Source: Chloroflexota bacterium (GTDB lineage: Bacteria > Chloroflexota > Anaerolineae > Caldilineales > Caldilineaceae). Taken from it: a DNA stretch of 6,909 bases. Position numbers and translations under genes: made by a program. Below, one piece after another: positions 1-6,129 of the stretch; positions within the stretch are counted from its first letter, which is position 1, and each line of letters begins with the position of its first letter. The notes under the pieces are model-generated. The model did not search any database and was not told the origin of the DNA. It saw nothing but the letters and a program-made list of their open reading frames with translations. The stretch lies in NCBI GenBank assembly GCA_016199425.1, contig JACQGT010000428.1, positions 1-6,909 of the forward strand. The letters are read 5' to 3'.

Positions 1-34
1 CGTTTGACTCGATTGACAACAGGCTGACGGCTTC

Positions 35-97
35 TATTCCGGGAATCGACCAGGCAGTTGCCCACATCCGGCACACACCTGACCGATTCCCGGAATC
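35..97. repeat. Paired-palindrome inverted repeat (hairpin), copy 1
   Basis: Two near-identical 13-bp palindromes, TATTCCGGGAATC (35-47) and GATTCCCGGAATC (85-97), lie with their centres 50 bp apart and are also inverted copies of each other. ATTCCGGGAATCG (36-48) pairs perfectly with 84-96. After two mismatches, CAGG (51-54) pairs with CCTG (78-81), leaving a spacer of about 23 nt. The same palindrome pair, with centres 51 bp apart and the same CGACCAG following the left arm, is the core of the MITE-like element at 3832-3953. Here I see neither the outer terminal repeats nor a target duplication. It may be a diverged or truncated relative of that element, a REP-type element, or a double operator upstream of the next gene. 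Confidence 0.75.
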
Positions 98-119
98 GTC
101 TATCAGCTTGGCTTGTGGC

Positions 120-125
120 TATGAT
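120..125 (+). promoter_or_regulatory. Candidate -10 box (TATGAT)
   Basis: TATGAT matches the sigma-70 -10 consensus at 5 of 6 positions. It lies shortly before AGAGGGA (134-140), the ribosome binding site of the gene starting at 152. No convincing -35 box is seen at 16-18 bp spacing; that position falls on the edge of the upstream hairpin. This is a suggestion only. Confidence 0.25.
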
Positions 126-151
126 GCTACGCCAGAGGGATCAACCGTTTG

Positions 152-1018
152 ATGAGCAAAACCGATGACGGATCAGCCGCAACGATAGCCGGCAGTTCGC
201 TTATCGATGTGCGCATGTGGTTCGATGAGTCGCCCTGGCGCATTGCCGCGGGCTGGACTGTACTGGCCGCGCTGCTGGCTTCCGGTACATCCATAGACTA
301 TGCGCTGGCCCATGCGCCGACGCTTTTGCTGATCTTTTTGTTGGCAGACCCGCTCTGGGGCAGCATTTGGGGGTTGATGTCCAATCCGGAGAGCTTGCCC
401 TCGCTGCAACGGTCACTGGCGCGCAGACGTGTCTGGCTGCCCTATCTGCGCTCTGGATCCCCCGCCGCCCGTCTCTTCGGGATGGATGGACCGAGTATTC
501 TGGCTATCATCTACCGGGTGGCACTGCCTGCCATCTTCCTGGCTTTGGCCGTCTCGTTCATCCTGCATCCGGCGGCTCTCTGGCTGACAGCAGCCGTGAT
601 TGTTATCAGCACAGCCGGATGGCTGCATCGACAGGTCGAGTCGGTTCCCGTCCAGGCTCTGTATGTGCTTGTGACAGTCTTTCTGCCCTGGCTTCTGGTC
701 GTGCTGGTGTTGGATGATGGGACAAATCAGACATCCCAGTTACTGCTGGCTGGGCTGTGGAGTCTACACGTTTGGGGAGCGCAGACCCATCAGAGCAAAG
801 AGCAAAAAGTGCTTGGCTTGGCGGCCATCGCCGCCACCCACGTCGGTATGGGGGTGCTGCTGATTCTGGCCCAGTTACCTCTCTGGCTTGTCTTTGTCGC
901 TATCTTGTCCCTGCCCACCTGGCTGGCGGTCTACCAGGGACAATCCCTCGAACGGGTGCGTTTTTGGTGGATGGCGGCTATGCTGACCAGCGGGCTGGCT
1001 TTGGGGAGTCTTGTGTAG
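152..1018 (+). CDS. Polytopic integral membrane protein, family not recognised
   Basis: The product is 288 residues and I do not recognise a family. A short polar N-terminus (about 25 residues) is followed by roughly eight or nine hydrophobic stretches, near residues 30-45, 55-75, 117-138, 140-157, 168-187, 195-208, 220-240, 243-259 and 269-287. A basic, more polar loop with several Arg lies around residues 85-108. No catalytic motif, signal-peptidase site or repeat stands out. The ATG at 152 is preferred over the TTG at 149 because AGAGGGA (134-140) lies 11 nt before it. Only 3 nt separate its stop from the downstream HD-domain gene, so the two are probably co-transcribed and may be functionally linked, for example a membrane component alongside a soluble hydrolase. 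A UbiA-like or transporter-like fold is conceivable from the hydrophobicity pattern, but nothing in the sequence proves it. Confidence 0.8.
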   Translation: MSKTDDGSAATIAGSSLIDVRMWFDESPWRIAAGWTVLAALLASGTSIDYALAHAPTLLLIFLLADPLWGSIWGLMSNPESLPSLQRSLARRRVWLPYLRSGSPAARLFGMDGPSILAIIYRVALPAIFLALAVSFILHPAALWLTAAVIVISTAGWLHRQVESVPVQALYVLVTVFLPWLLVVLVLDDGTNQTSQLLLAGLWSLHVWGAQTHQSKEQKVLGLAAIAATHVGMGVLLILAQLPLWLVFVAILSLPTWLAVYQGQSLERVRFWWMAAMLTSGLALGSLV

Positions 1019-1021
1019 AAA

Positions 1022-1726
1022 ATGAAAGCGACAGAAATGCAGTCAGAAAATGGGTACGAAACGGCACTTGTCACCCTTGAGCAGGTGCGGGCTGATCCCG
1101 AAGTGATTGTTTTTGTGCAGCAGGCCAACGAAGCACTGCGCGGGCTGGGCTACACGGAACACGGACAACGCCATGCCGGGCTGGTCGCCCACATTGCCGG
1201 GAATGTGCTGGCGCGTCTTGACTATGACGAGAGGCAAGGGCAATTGGCCCAGGTGGCCGGCTATCTGCACGACATCGGCAATCTGCTGCATCGGGAGCAC
1301 CACGCGCAGAGCAGCGCCTTGATGGCCTGGCCGATCTTGAAACGGCTGGGCATGCCCACCCACGAGATTGCGCTGGTGATGAACGCCATCGGCAATCACG
1401 AAGAGGAGCGGGGCACGGCAACCAATCCCGTGGCCGCGGCTGTCATCATTGCCGACAAAGCCGATGTGCATCGCAGCCGAGTGCAGAACCCGGATCGGGC
1501 TACCTTCGATATCCACGACCGGGTGAATTACGCTGCCACGCGCAGCTTCGTCCGGGTGGACGGCGCGCAACGGGTCATTGCCCTGGAACTGGAGATCGAC
1601 ACCCAATTCGCCCAGGTCATCGAATACTTTGAGATTTTCCTGAGCCGGATGACAATGGTCCGTCAGGCTGTCAATTTTCTCGGCTGCGAGTTTCGCCTGA
1701 TGATCAACCAGACCTATTTTTCATAA
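1022..1726 (+). CDS. HD-domain metal-dependent phosphohydrolase
   Basis: The 234-residue soluble protein carries an HD superfamily signature. H51 (in EHGQRHA) is followed by the defining H83-D84 pair in GYLHDIGN, then H94 (HHAQSS), H126 (GNHEE) and D145 (IADKADVHR). This H...HD...H...H...D set resembles the multi-metal HD enzymes that cleave nucleotide phosphate bonds (YqeK-type or HD-GYP-like). The YqeK comparison rests on the ADK-type final motif and is my inference; the substrate is unknown. The C-terminal part (about 155-234) holds a small segment after the HD core with no recognised motif. The start at 1022 follows GGGGAG (1003-1008), 13 nt upstream; ATG 1037 is an alternative. The gene begins 3 nt after the membrane-protein stop, implying one operon. 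A role in c-di-AMP turnover is not supported: the PgpH and GdpP architectures are absent and the dacA gene is two genes away. Confidence 0.85.
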   Translation: MKATEMQSENGYETALVTLEQVRADPEVIVFVQQANEALRGLGYTEHGQRHAGLVAHIAGNVLARLDYDERQGQLAQVAGYLHDIGNLLHREHHAQSSALMAWPILKRLGMPTHEIALVMNAIGNHEEERGTATNPVAAAVIIADKADVHRSRVQNPDRATFDIHDRVNYAATRSFVRVDGAQRVIALELEIDTQFAQVIEYFEIFLSRMTMVRQAVNFLGCEFRLMINQTYFS

Positions 1727-1765
1727 TGAATCCACATCGTAACTACTAAGCCGGAAGCAGAAAGC

Positions 1766-1833
1766 GGACGCAGATTTTCATGATCTGAATTGATCTGCGC
1801 TGATCTGCGTGTAAATCAGATTAATCTGCGTCC
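1766..1833. repeat. 68-bp palindromic intergenic element, copy 1
   Basis: The element is bounded by perfect 11-bp inverted ends, GGACGCAGATT (1766-1776) and AATCTGCGTCC (1823-1833). Inside are two direct TGATCTGCG units (1791-1799 and 1801-1809). GATCTGAATT further pairs imperfectly with AAATCAGATT, so the transcript could fold into a long hairpin. A second copy of exactly the same length occurs at 3737-3804, with 56 of 68 positions identical by my alignment. Flanking bases (AGC on the left, CTCC on the right) reappear inverted at the other copy (GGAG left, GCT right), so the real unit may be a few bases longer and the two copies may be in opposite orientation. It resembles the AT-richer ATCTGCGT-type intergenic repeats scattered through many environmental genomes. 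It could act as a transcript-end hairpin between the HD gene and the FAH gene. Confidence 0.85.
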
Positions 1834-1884
1834 CTCCCTTCTTGGGCTTAATAGCCACCCCACACCGGAGAAACGGAACGACTC

Positions 1885-2685
1885 ATGCGACTGGTGCGTT
1901 TCACAGCAGAAGAAAATGGGCGAAACGGCGAGCCAATCTGGGGACTGCTTCTCGAACGATTTGTCTATCCCCTGGCCCGGGCACCCTATGACAGCCCGCG
2001 CCTGGACAGGGATTTTGCGTCTGAAATCGCCGGGACGCCCTTTTTATTGGACAAAGTAAAATTGCTGGCCCCTTGCGAACCCCGCAAGATCATCTGCGTG
2101 GGGCGCAACTACGCGGAACACGCGGCCGAGTTTGGCAACGAAGTGCCGGAAGAACCGGCCATCTTTCTGAAATCGCCCACTACCCTTGTCGGTCCGGACG
2201 AACCCGTGATTCGCCCGTCGGTCAGCGAGCGGGTGGACCACGAAGGAGAGTTGGCTCTGGTGATCGGGAAGCGTTGTCGCTTTCTCCACGCACAGGATGC
2301 CCACAATATCATCCTCGGCTACACCTGCGCCAACGACGTGACGGCCAGGGATTTGCAGCGCAAAGATGTGCAGTGGACCCGGGGCAAGAATTTTGACACC
2401 TTCTGCCCGGTTGGTCCCTGGCTGGACACAGCCTACGATCCCACGAACAAGGCGGTCCGCTGTCTGGTCAACGGCGATGTGAAGCAGGAGAGCAATACAG
2501 AGTTGATGATCCACACCGTCGGTGCCATCCTGGCTTACGTTTCCAACTTTATGACGCTGGAGCCGGGCGATCTGGTCCTCACCGGTACGCCCTCTGGTGT
2601 CAGCGCCGTGCAGCCTGGGGATGTGATGACAGTGGAGATCGAAGGGCTTGGTGTTTTGAGCAACCCGGTCATTGCAGGCGTATAA
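1885..2685 (+). CDS. Fumarylacetoacetate hydrolase (FAH) family protein
   Basis: The 266-residue protein is a typical short FAH-family enzyme, a class that cleaves or decarboxylates 2,4-diketo or oxo acids using a divalent metal. Visible hallmarks are GRNYAEHAAEFG with the H79/E82 pair that corresponds to the His-Glu dyad of FAHD1-type enzymes, FLKSP with K96, DHEGELA giving metal ligands E120 and E122, ANDVTARDLQ giving ligand D151, GKNFDTFCPVGPW with K168, and LTGTPSGV near residues 232-239. The first 60 residues form the usual small N-terminal region. The closest functional types are acylpyruvate hydrolase/oxaloacetate decarboxylase (FAHD1-like) and hydroxyhepta-diene-dioate isomerase; the sequence alone does not choose between them. 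The start follows a weak GGAG (1867-1870), 14 nt upstream. Neighbours give no catabolic-pathway context, so a general metabolite-repair role fits better than a dedicated aromatic degradation step. Confidence 0.93.
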   Translation: MRLVRFTAEENGRNGEPIWGLLLERFVYPLARAPYDSPRLDRDFASEIAGTPFLLDKVKLLAPCEPRKIICVGRNYAEHAAEFGNEVPEEPAIFLKSPTTLVGPDEPVIRPSVSERVDHEGELALVIGKRCRFLHAQDAHNIILGYTCANDVTARDLQRKDVQWTRGKNFDTFCPVGPWLDTAYDPTNKAVRCLVNGDVKQESNTELMIHTVGAILAYVSNFMTLEPGDLVLTGTPSGVSAVQPGDVMTVEIEGLGVLSNPVIAGV

Positions 2686-2739
2686 AACCAATCAAACAAT
2701 CAACCTGTTCGCTTCGCATCGTTGGTTCATTGGTTGATT
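2686..2739. repeat. Imperfect inverted repeat between FAH gene and argF
   Basis: Directly after the FAH stop codon, AACCAATCAA (2686-2695) pairs with TTCATTGGTT (2726-2735) with one mismatch. Alternatively, AATCAACC (2698-2705) pairs perfectly with GGTTGATT (2732-2739). The two pairings are mutually exclusive because they share the right arm. No U-tract follows, so this is not a canonical intrinsic terminator. It sits 20-30 nt before the argF ribosome binding site and could be a leader structure. Confidence 0.5.
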
Positions 2740-2758
2740 TCCTTCCATCGACGATTCC

Positions 2759-2764
2759 GGGAGA
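2759..2764 (+). promoter_or_regulatory. Ribosome binding site that sets the argF start
   Basis: GGGAGA ends 8 nt before the GTG at 2773. This makes that GTG the start of argF rather than the in-frame TTG at 2722, which has no comparable site and would add 17 residues falling in the inverted-repeat leader. Confidence 0.75.
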
Positions 2765-2772
2765 TTTTTCCT

Positions 2773-3705
2773 GTGGCAATACCAGCGCTGAATCACTTTC
2801 TCGATCTGGCCGATCTTTCCAACGCACAATTCTGGGGGCTGCTGCATCTGGCCAAGCGGCTGAAGGACGAACGCGCAGAGCGGGGCGCCAATCATCCGAT
2901 TCTGGCGGGCAAATCCCTGGCCCTACTTTTTCAGAAACCCTCCCTGCGCACCCGGGTCAGCTTTGAAATGGGTATGCAACATCTGGGTGGCTACGCCTTC
3001 TACCTCAGCCCCGCCGAGGTGGGCCTGGGCACCCGTGAGAGCGCGGCGGATGTGGCCCGGGTTCTCAGCGGCTATGTAGACGGGATTATGGCTCGCGTCT
3101 TCGGCCATCAGGATGTGGTGGACCTGGCGCAGTGGGGCAGTGTACCCGTCATCAACGGCCTGAGCGATTTCAGCCACCCCTGCCAGGCGCTCACCGACAT
3201 CTTCACCGCCTGGGAAGTCCTGGGCGATCTGGAAGAGCGCACCATCGCCTATGTGGGCGACGGCGCCAACAATGTGGCGACCAGCCTGATGATGGCCGCG
3301 GGCAAAGTGGGCATGAATGTGTGCATCGTCTCCCCCCTGGGCTATATGCCCGACCCGGCAGTGGTGGAGAGCAGCGGGGCCGAAGTCAGCGTCACCGATG
3401 ACCTGGACGGTGTGCAGGGGGCCGATCTTCTCTATACGGATGTGTGGACGAGTATGGGCCAGGAGGCCGAACGGGAGGAGCGGCTGGCCGTCTTCCCACC
3501 CTATCAGATCAACGAAGCGCTGGTAAAGCGCACAGGCAACGCCCAGGCGCTGGTCATGCATTGCCTGCCCGCCCATCGGGGCGAAGAGATTACGGACGCA
3601 GTGGCCGACGGCCCGGCCAGCCTGCTCTTTCCCCAGGCCCACAACCGCCTGCACGCGCAAAAGGCGATCCTGGCCCATCTGCTGGGTGGCGTCCCACTGG
3701 AGTAG
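2773..3705 (+). CDS. argF: Ornithine carbamoyltransferase
   Basis: ArgF transfers the carbamoyl group of carbamoyl phosphate to ornithine, giving citrulline in cytosolic arginine synthesis. From the GTG start the product is 310 residues, the family's normal length. The N-terminal carbamoyl-phosphate domain contains S57-L-R-T-R61 (the STRTR-type phosphate-binding loop, here SLRTR), followed by ESAADVARVLSGYVDG and R108. HPCQALTD (from H135) and the VGDGANNVA dinucleotide-like turn (161-169) lie at the domain junction. The ornithine-side motifs are DVWTSMG (SMG at 228-230) and HCLPAHRGEE (263-272) with the catalytic Cys264. The SMG and HCLP motifs favour ornithine over N-acetyl- or N-succinyl-ornithine as substrate. 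No other arginine genes are present in the window, so this is a solitary argF. No ARG-box operator was recognised upstream. The biosynthetic name is chosen because no arginine deiminase genes are adjacent. Confidence 0.96.
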   Translation: MAIPALNHFLDLADLSNAQFWGLLHLAKRLKDERAERGANHPILAGKSLALLFQKPSLRTRVSFEMGMQHLGGYAFYLSPAEVGLGTRESAADVARVLSGYVDGIMARVFGHQDVVDLAQWGSVPVINGLSDFSHPCQALTDIFTAWEVLGDLEERTIAYVGDGANNVATSLMMAAGKVGMNVCIVSPLGYMPDPAVVESSGAEVSVTDDLDGVQGADLLYTDVWTSMGQEAEREERLAVFPPYQINEALVKRTGNAQALVMHCLPAHRGEEITDAVADGPASLLFPQAHNRLHAQKAILAHLLGGVPLE

Positions 3706-3736
3706 CCAGATTGTAGGTGTACAGCCAGGATAGGAG

Positions 3737-3804
3737 GGACGCAGATTTTCCTGATTTGAATTGATCAGCGCTGTTCTTTGTTTCTATCTTTTTAATCTGC
3801 GTCC
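3737..3804. repeat. 68-bp palindromic intergenic element, copy 2
   Basis: This element has the same perfect 11-bp inverted ends as copy 1 (GGACGCAGATT at 3737-3747, AATCTGCGTCC at 3794-3804) and exactly the same length. The left half is well conserved, while the right interior has drifted toward T-rich sequence, so the inner stem is weaker. It lies 31 bp after the argF stop. A weak promoter-like pair, TTGATC (3761-3766) and TATCTT (3785-3790) at 18-bp spacing, falls inside it and could serve dacA; I regard that as possible only. Confidence 0.85.
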
Positions 3805-3823
3805 GCTCTTGGTTGGCGAGCAG

Positions 3824-3831
3824 TTATGCCG
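3824..3831. repeat. Left target-site duplication of the MITE-like element
   Basis: TTATGCCG abuts the left terminal inverted repeat and is repeated exactly at 3954-3961, abutting the right one. An exact 8-bp direct repeat placed precisely outside both termini is the signature left by a DDE-type transposase. Confidence 0.75.
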
Positions 3832-3953
3832 GGGTGTACTTCAGTTTCGGGGCACACGATTCCGGGAATCGACCAGCGCCAGTTTGCAAGGCCAGAGATC
3901 GTGTGGTCGATTCCCGGAATCAGCAGCTTTCGCCCCCAACTTGAAGTACACCC
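3832..3953. mobile_element. 122-bp MITE-like element in the dacA leader
   Basis: The element begins with GGGTGTACTTCA (3832-3843) and ends with its perfect reverse complement TGAAGTACACCC (3942-3953). Both ends touch identical 8-bp flanks, TTATGCCG. A second, inner inverted repeat of 18 bp, GATTCCGGGAATCGACCA (3858-3875) against 3904-3921, surrounds a 28-nt centre, so almost the whole element can fold as one long interrupted hairpin. There is no room for a transposase, so it would be mobilised in trans. Several IS families make 8-bp duplications (IS6, IS256, ISL3, IS66, ISAs1 and IS1595 among them), and I cannot assign a parent. The right end is 31 bp before the dacA ATG. The inner palindrome pair recurs at 35-97. 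The reading frame through the element into dacA happens to be open, but I see this as chance. Confidence 0.75.
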
Positions 3954-3961
3954 TTATGCCG
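3954..3961. repeat. Right target-site duplication of the MITE-like element
   Basis: TTATGCCG is an exact copy of 3824-3831 and immediately follows the right terminal inverted repeat. Deleting the element plus one copy would rejoin the argF-dacA gap cleanly. The absence of any mismatch suggests the insertion is recent. Confidence 0.75.
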
Positions 3962-3984
3962 GGCCTGTTGGACAATGGAAGTCT

Positions 3985-4806
3985 ATGTCAGATTATCTTT
4001 CGATCCTTAGCCGCTTGACCGACTGGCAAAATCTGCTGGATGTCAGTCTGGTTACTCTATTCTTCTTCCTCCTTTTGCGCCTCTTTCGCGGAACCCAGGC
4101 GGTGCAGTTGCTGCGCGGTCTGCTGGTTATTGGCCTGGTCATTGTTGTTATCACCCGCACTTTTGATCTGACAGCCTTCAGTTGGCTTCTCAGGAGCAGT
4201 TCAACCGCCATCCTCGTTGCCATTCCGGTCATCTTTCAGCCGGAATTGCGCCGCGCCCTGGAACGGGTAGGGCGGGGGATGCCCTTTCTCAACCGCAAAG
4301 TCGATAGTACGATGACCCAGGAGATGATCAGTGCCATTGTGCGTGCCTGCACCCAACTCTCCGACAGCCGGCATGGCGCGCTGATCGTTCTGGAAGGGGC
4401 AACCGGCCTGGGAGAATACATCGACCGGGGCGTCTCGATTGACAGCGAAGTGACGGTGGAATTGCTGCTGACAATCTTTTTCCCCAACACGGCCTTGCAC
4501 GATGGCGCTGTGATCCTGCGCGACAGCCGCATCGCGGCCGCCGGCTGTGTCTTGCCCCTCACATCCCGGGATACGCTGGACTCGCAATTGGGAACCCGTC
4601 ACCGGGCTGCTATCGGTATCACCGAACAGTCGGACGCGCTGTCGATTGTCGTCTCCGAAGAGACGGGGGCTATCTCCGTAGCCCGCAACGGGCGGATTGT
4701 GCGCCGGTTGGATGACAACCGGCTACGGCGTATCCTGACTGATTTCTTCGATCCTCGCAACCAGCCCGCCGTCGATGCGGTGGAAAACGTCCCCCATGCG
4801 GAATAA
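3985..4806 (+). CDS. dacA: Diadenylate cyclase CdaA (DacA), c-di-AMP synthase
   Basis: CdaA joins two ATP molecules into the second messenger cyclic di-AMP, which controls potassium and osmolyte balance and cell-wall homeostasis. From the ATG at 3985 the protein is 273 residues, the usual CdaA size. Three transmembrane helices sit near residues 17-33, 41-57 and 66-84 and anchor it in the membrane, with FRGTQAVQLLRG between the first two. The cytoplasmic DAC domain (about 105-230) contains the two diagnostic motifs, D173-G-A in NTALHDGAVIL and R205-H-R in GTRHRAAIGITE. SEETG (224-228) supplies the acidic metal-binding residue. An upstream in-frame ATG at 3826 would run through the MITE and is rejected; 3985 matches the family N-terminus, although the ribosome site is only a short-spaced GGAAG (3977-3981). 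The gene overlaps ybbR by 11 nt, the classical cdaA-cdaR arrangement. The MITE hairpin just upstream would lie in its leader or promoter region. Confidence 0.96.
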   Translation: MSDYLSILSRLTDWQNLLDVSLVTLFFFLLLRLFRGTQAVQLLRGLLVIGLVIVVITRTFDLTAFSWLLRSSSTAILVAIPVIFQPELRRALERVGRGMPFLNRKVDSTMTQEMISAIVRACTQLSDSRHGALIVLEGATGLGEYIDRGVSIDSEVTVELLLTIFFPNTALHDGAVILRDSRIAAAGCVLPLTSRDTLDSQLGTRHRAAIGITEQSDALSIVVSEETGAISVARNGRIVRRLDDNRLRRILTDFFDPRNQPAVDAVENVPHAE

Positions 4807-6109
4807 TCGTCTTGCCAATCGTTTCAATGTCTCAGAGACTCTCGTCACCCTGCTCATGTCGGTGGCGCTGGCGCTGATCGTCTGGATCTTTGCGGTCGAT
4901 CAGGAAAATCCTTCGGTACGGGGTGATTTCAGCACGCCGATTCCGATTGACGTGCGCGGGCTGAATCCCGAATTGCAGACCCTGCAGGACCTGACCCAGC
5001 GCACCGTAACCCTTAACCTGCGCGCGCCCCGGCGCACGTGGGAGAGCCTGACTGCCAACGACTTTATCGCCGTCATCGATCTGACTCCTTTCCAGCCAGG
5101 CAGCCACGATGTAACGGTAGCAGTCACAGGAGTAAACCCGGACGTGGAGATTCTGGGGCAACAGCCCCGCCAGCTACGGGTGCAGATCGAGAAGGTCATT
5201 ACCAAAACCGTGCCGATTCAGCTGGATATTGTCGACACAGCAGCCTTTGGCTACGACTGGCAGACGCCTATCACAGAGCCGGAAAGAGTGGAAATCTCCG
5301 GACCAGAGACCCAAGTCAATCAGGTGCAGGCCGCCCATGCGGAGGTCCGTCTATTGGGCACCAAAACCCAAGTCGAGCGCAGCCAATCCCTGGTGGCGCG
5401 AGACGGCCAGAATCAGCCCGTGGACCGGGTACACATCGAACCGGACACAGCCCGTATTGTCGTGCCGGTGGTCCAACGACCGGGCCGCAAAGAGGTGGCC
5501 GTACTTGTCCAGGTAGAGGGCCAGCCCGCGCCCAGCTACCGCATCACCAGCGTCAAACCCGAACCGGCGACTGTCATTCTGCTGGGCAGCGCCGATGCCC
5601 TGCGCAACGTGCCGGGCTATGTGGAGACCGATCCCCTTTCCATCGAAGGGGCCACCAGCGATGTGCGCGAGCGACTGCCTCTCAATCTGCCGGACAATGT
5701 TTTGCTGCTGGAGGAAGCCAGTGTCCTTGTGACAGTGGGCATTTCACCCATCGAGAGCAGCGCAACCGTCAGCCGTCGCCCGGTCGTGATCGGTCTGAGC
5801 GAGCTTCTCACCGCCACCGTCTCCCTCTCCCGGGTCGATATCCTTGTCAGCGGCGCATTGCCCAGATTGGATGCCCTCGGTCCCTCTGATGTGCGGGTGA
5901 CGCTGGACCTGACCGGGCTGGTGCCGGGCAGCCATGTAGTTTTGCCCAATGTCTTTACGCCGGAGGGGATAGTGGTGGAGAATGTGATTCCCCAGGCGGT
6001 CGAAGTGGTGATCGAGTCACTGGTGCCGACGGTGGAGGCCACGCCGGAAACGCCAACACCCGCTCCTGCGGACGAGGCTGGCCCCCCCACACCTACCCCG
6101 TCGAACTGA
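4796..6109 (+). CDS. cdaR: YbbR-domain protein, CdaA regulator (CdaR)
   Basis: CdaR proteins bind CdaA at the membrane and modulate c-di-AMP output. This copy has 437 residues: one N-terminal membrane anchor (about 15-34, LVTLLMSVALALIVWIFAV) followed by an extracytoplasmic region. Four YbbR-type beta repeats span roughly residues 45-132, 137-226, 232-316 and 326-407, each closing with a strand like LRVQIEKV or VEVVIESL. A 27-residue Pro/Thr-rich low-complexity tail (411-437, TPETPTPAPADEAGPPTPTP) ends the protein and may extend into the wall or periplasm. ATG 4796 is preferred to ATG 4775 because it gives the usual short basic N-terminus before the anchor; GGTGGA (4779-4784) lies 11 nt upstream. 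It overlaps dacA by 11 nt, implying translational coupling. In Firmicutes glmM usually follows; here der follows instead. Confidence 0.93.
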   Translation: MRNNRLANRFNVSETLVTLLMSVALALIVWIFAVDQENPSVRGDFSTPIPIDVRGLNPELQTLQDLTQRTVTLNLRAPRRTWESLTANDFIAVIDLTPFQPGSHDVTVAVTGVNPDVEILGQQPRQLRVQIEKVITKTVPIQLDIVDTAAFGYDWQTPITEPERVEISGPETQVNQVQAAHAEVRLLGTKTQVERSQSLVARDGQNQPVDRVHIEPDTARIVVPVVQRPGRKEVAVLVQVEGQPAPSYRITSVKPEPATVILLGSADALRNVPGYVETDPLSIEGATSDVRERLPLNLPDNVLLLEEASVLVTVGISPIESSATVSRRPVVIGLSELLTATVSLSRVDILVSGALPRLDALGPSDVRVTLDLTGLVPGSHVVLPNVFTPEGIVVENVIPQAVEVVIESLVPTVEATPETPTPAPADEAGPPTPTPSN

Positions 6110-6129
6110 GCAAAGTCGAACTGAACAAA
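6100..6129. repeat. 15-bp tandem duplication over the ybbR stop codon
   Basis: GTCGAACTGAGCAAA (6100-6114) is followed directly by GTCGAACTGAACAAA (6115-6129), differing at one base. The ybbR stop TGA (6107-6109) lies in the first unit, and the duplication supplies a second TGA 15 nt on in the same frame. The unit resembles GTTCGACT(T)TGCTCAG-type simple repeats common in environmental bacterial genomes, read here on the opposite strand. Confidence 0.8.

Noticed and set aside
35..97. CRISPR-like repeat pair
   Set aside because: There are only two units, each itself palindromic and in inverted relation, with no array and no cas genes.
2722..2772. TTG start for argF
   Set aside because: It lies inside the leader inverted repeat without a ribosome site, whereas GTG 2773 has GGGAGA at good spacing and gives the usual 310-residue length.
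2923..3678. Long open frame on the - strand opposite argF (also one opposite der and one opposite the HD gene)
   Set aside because: Composition is typical of antisense shadows of GC-rich genes, with no recognisable domain, and each lies wholly or mostly opposite a clearly identified gene.
3904..3921. GGTCGATTCCCGGAATC resembles the T-arm of a tRNA
   Set aside because: No acceptor, D-arm or anticodon stem can be built around it on either strand. The sequence is explained by the inner inverted repeat of the MITE-like element.
3826..3984. 53-residue N-terminal extension of DacA from an upstream in-frame ATG
   Set aside because: It would translate straight through the MITE-like insertion, has no family resemblance, and the ATG at 3985 gives the standard CdaA N-terminus and length.
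1022..4806. The HD protein as a dedicated c-di-AMP phosphodiesterase paired with dacA
   Set aside because: It lacks the PgpH membrane/extracellular architecture, and two unrelated genes and several repeats separate it from dacA.
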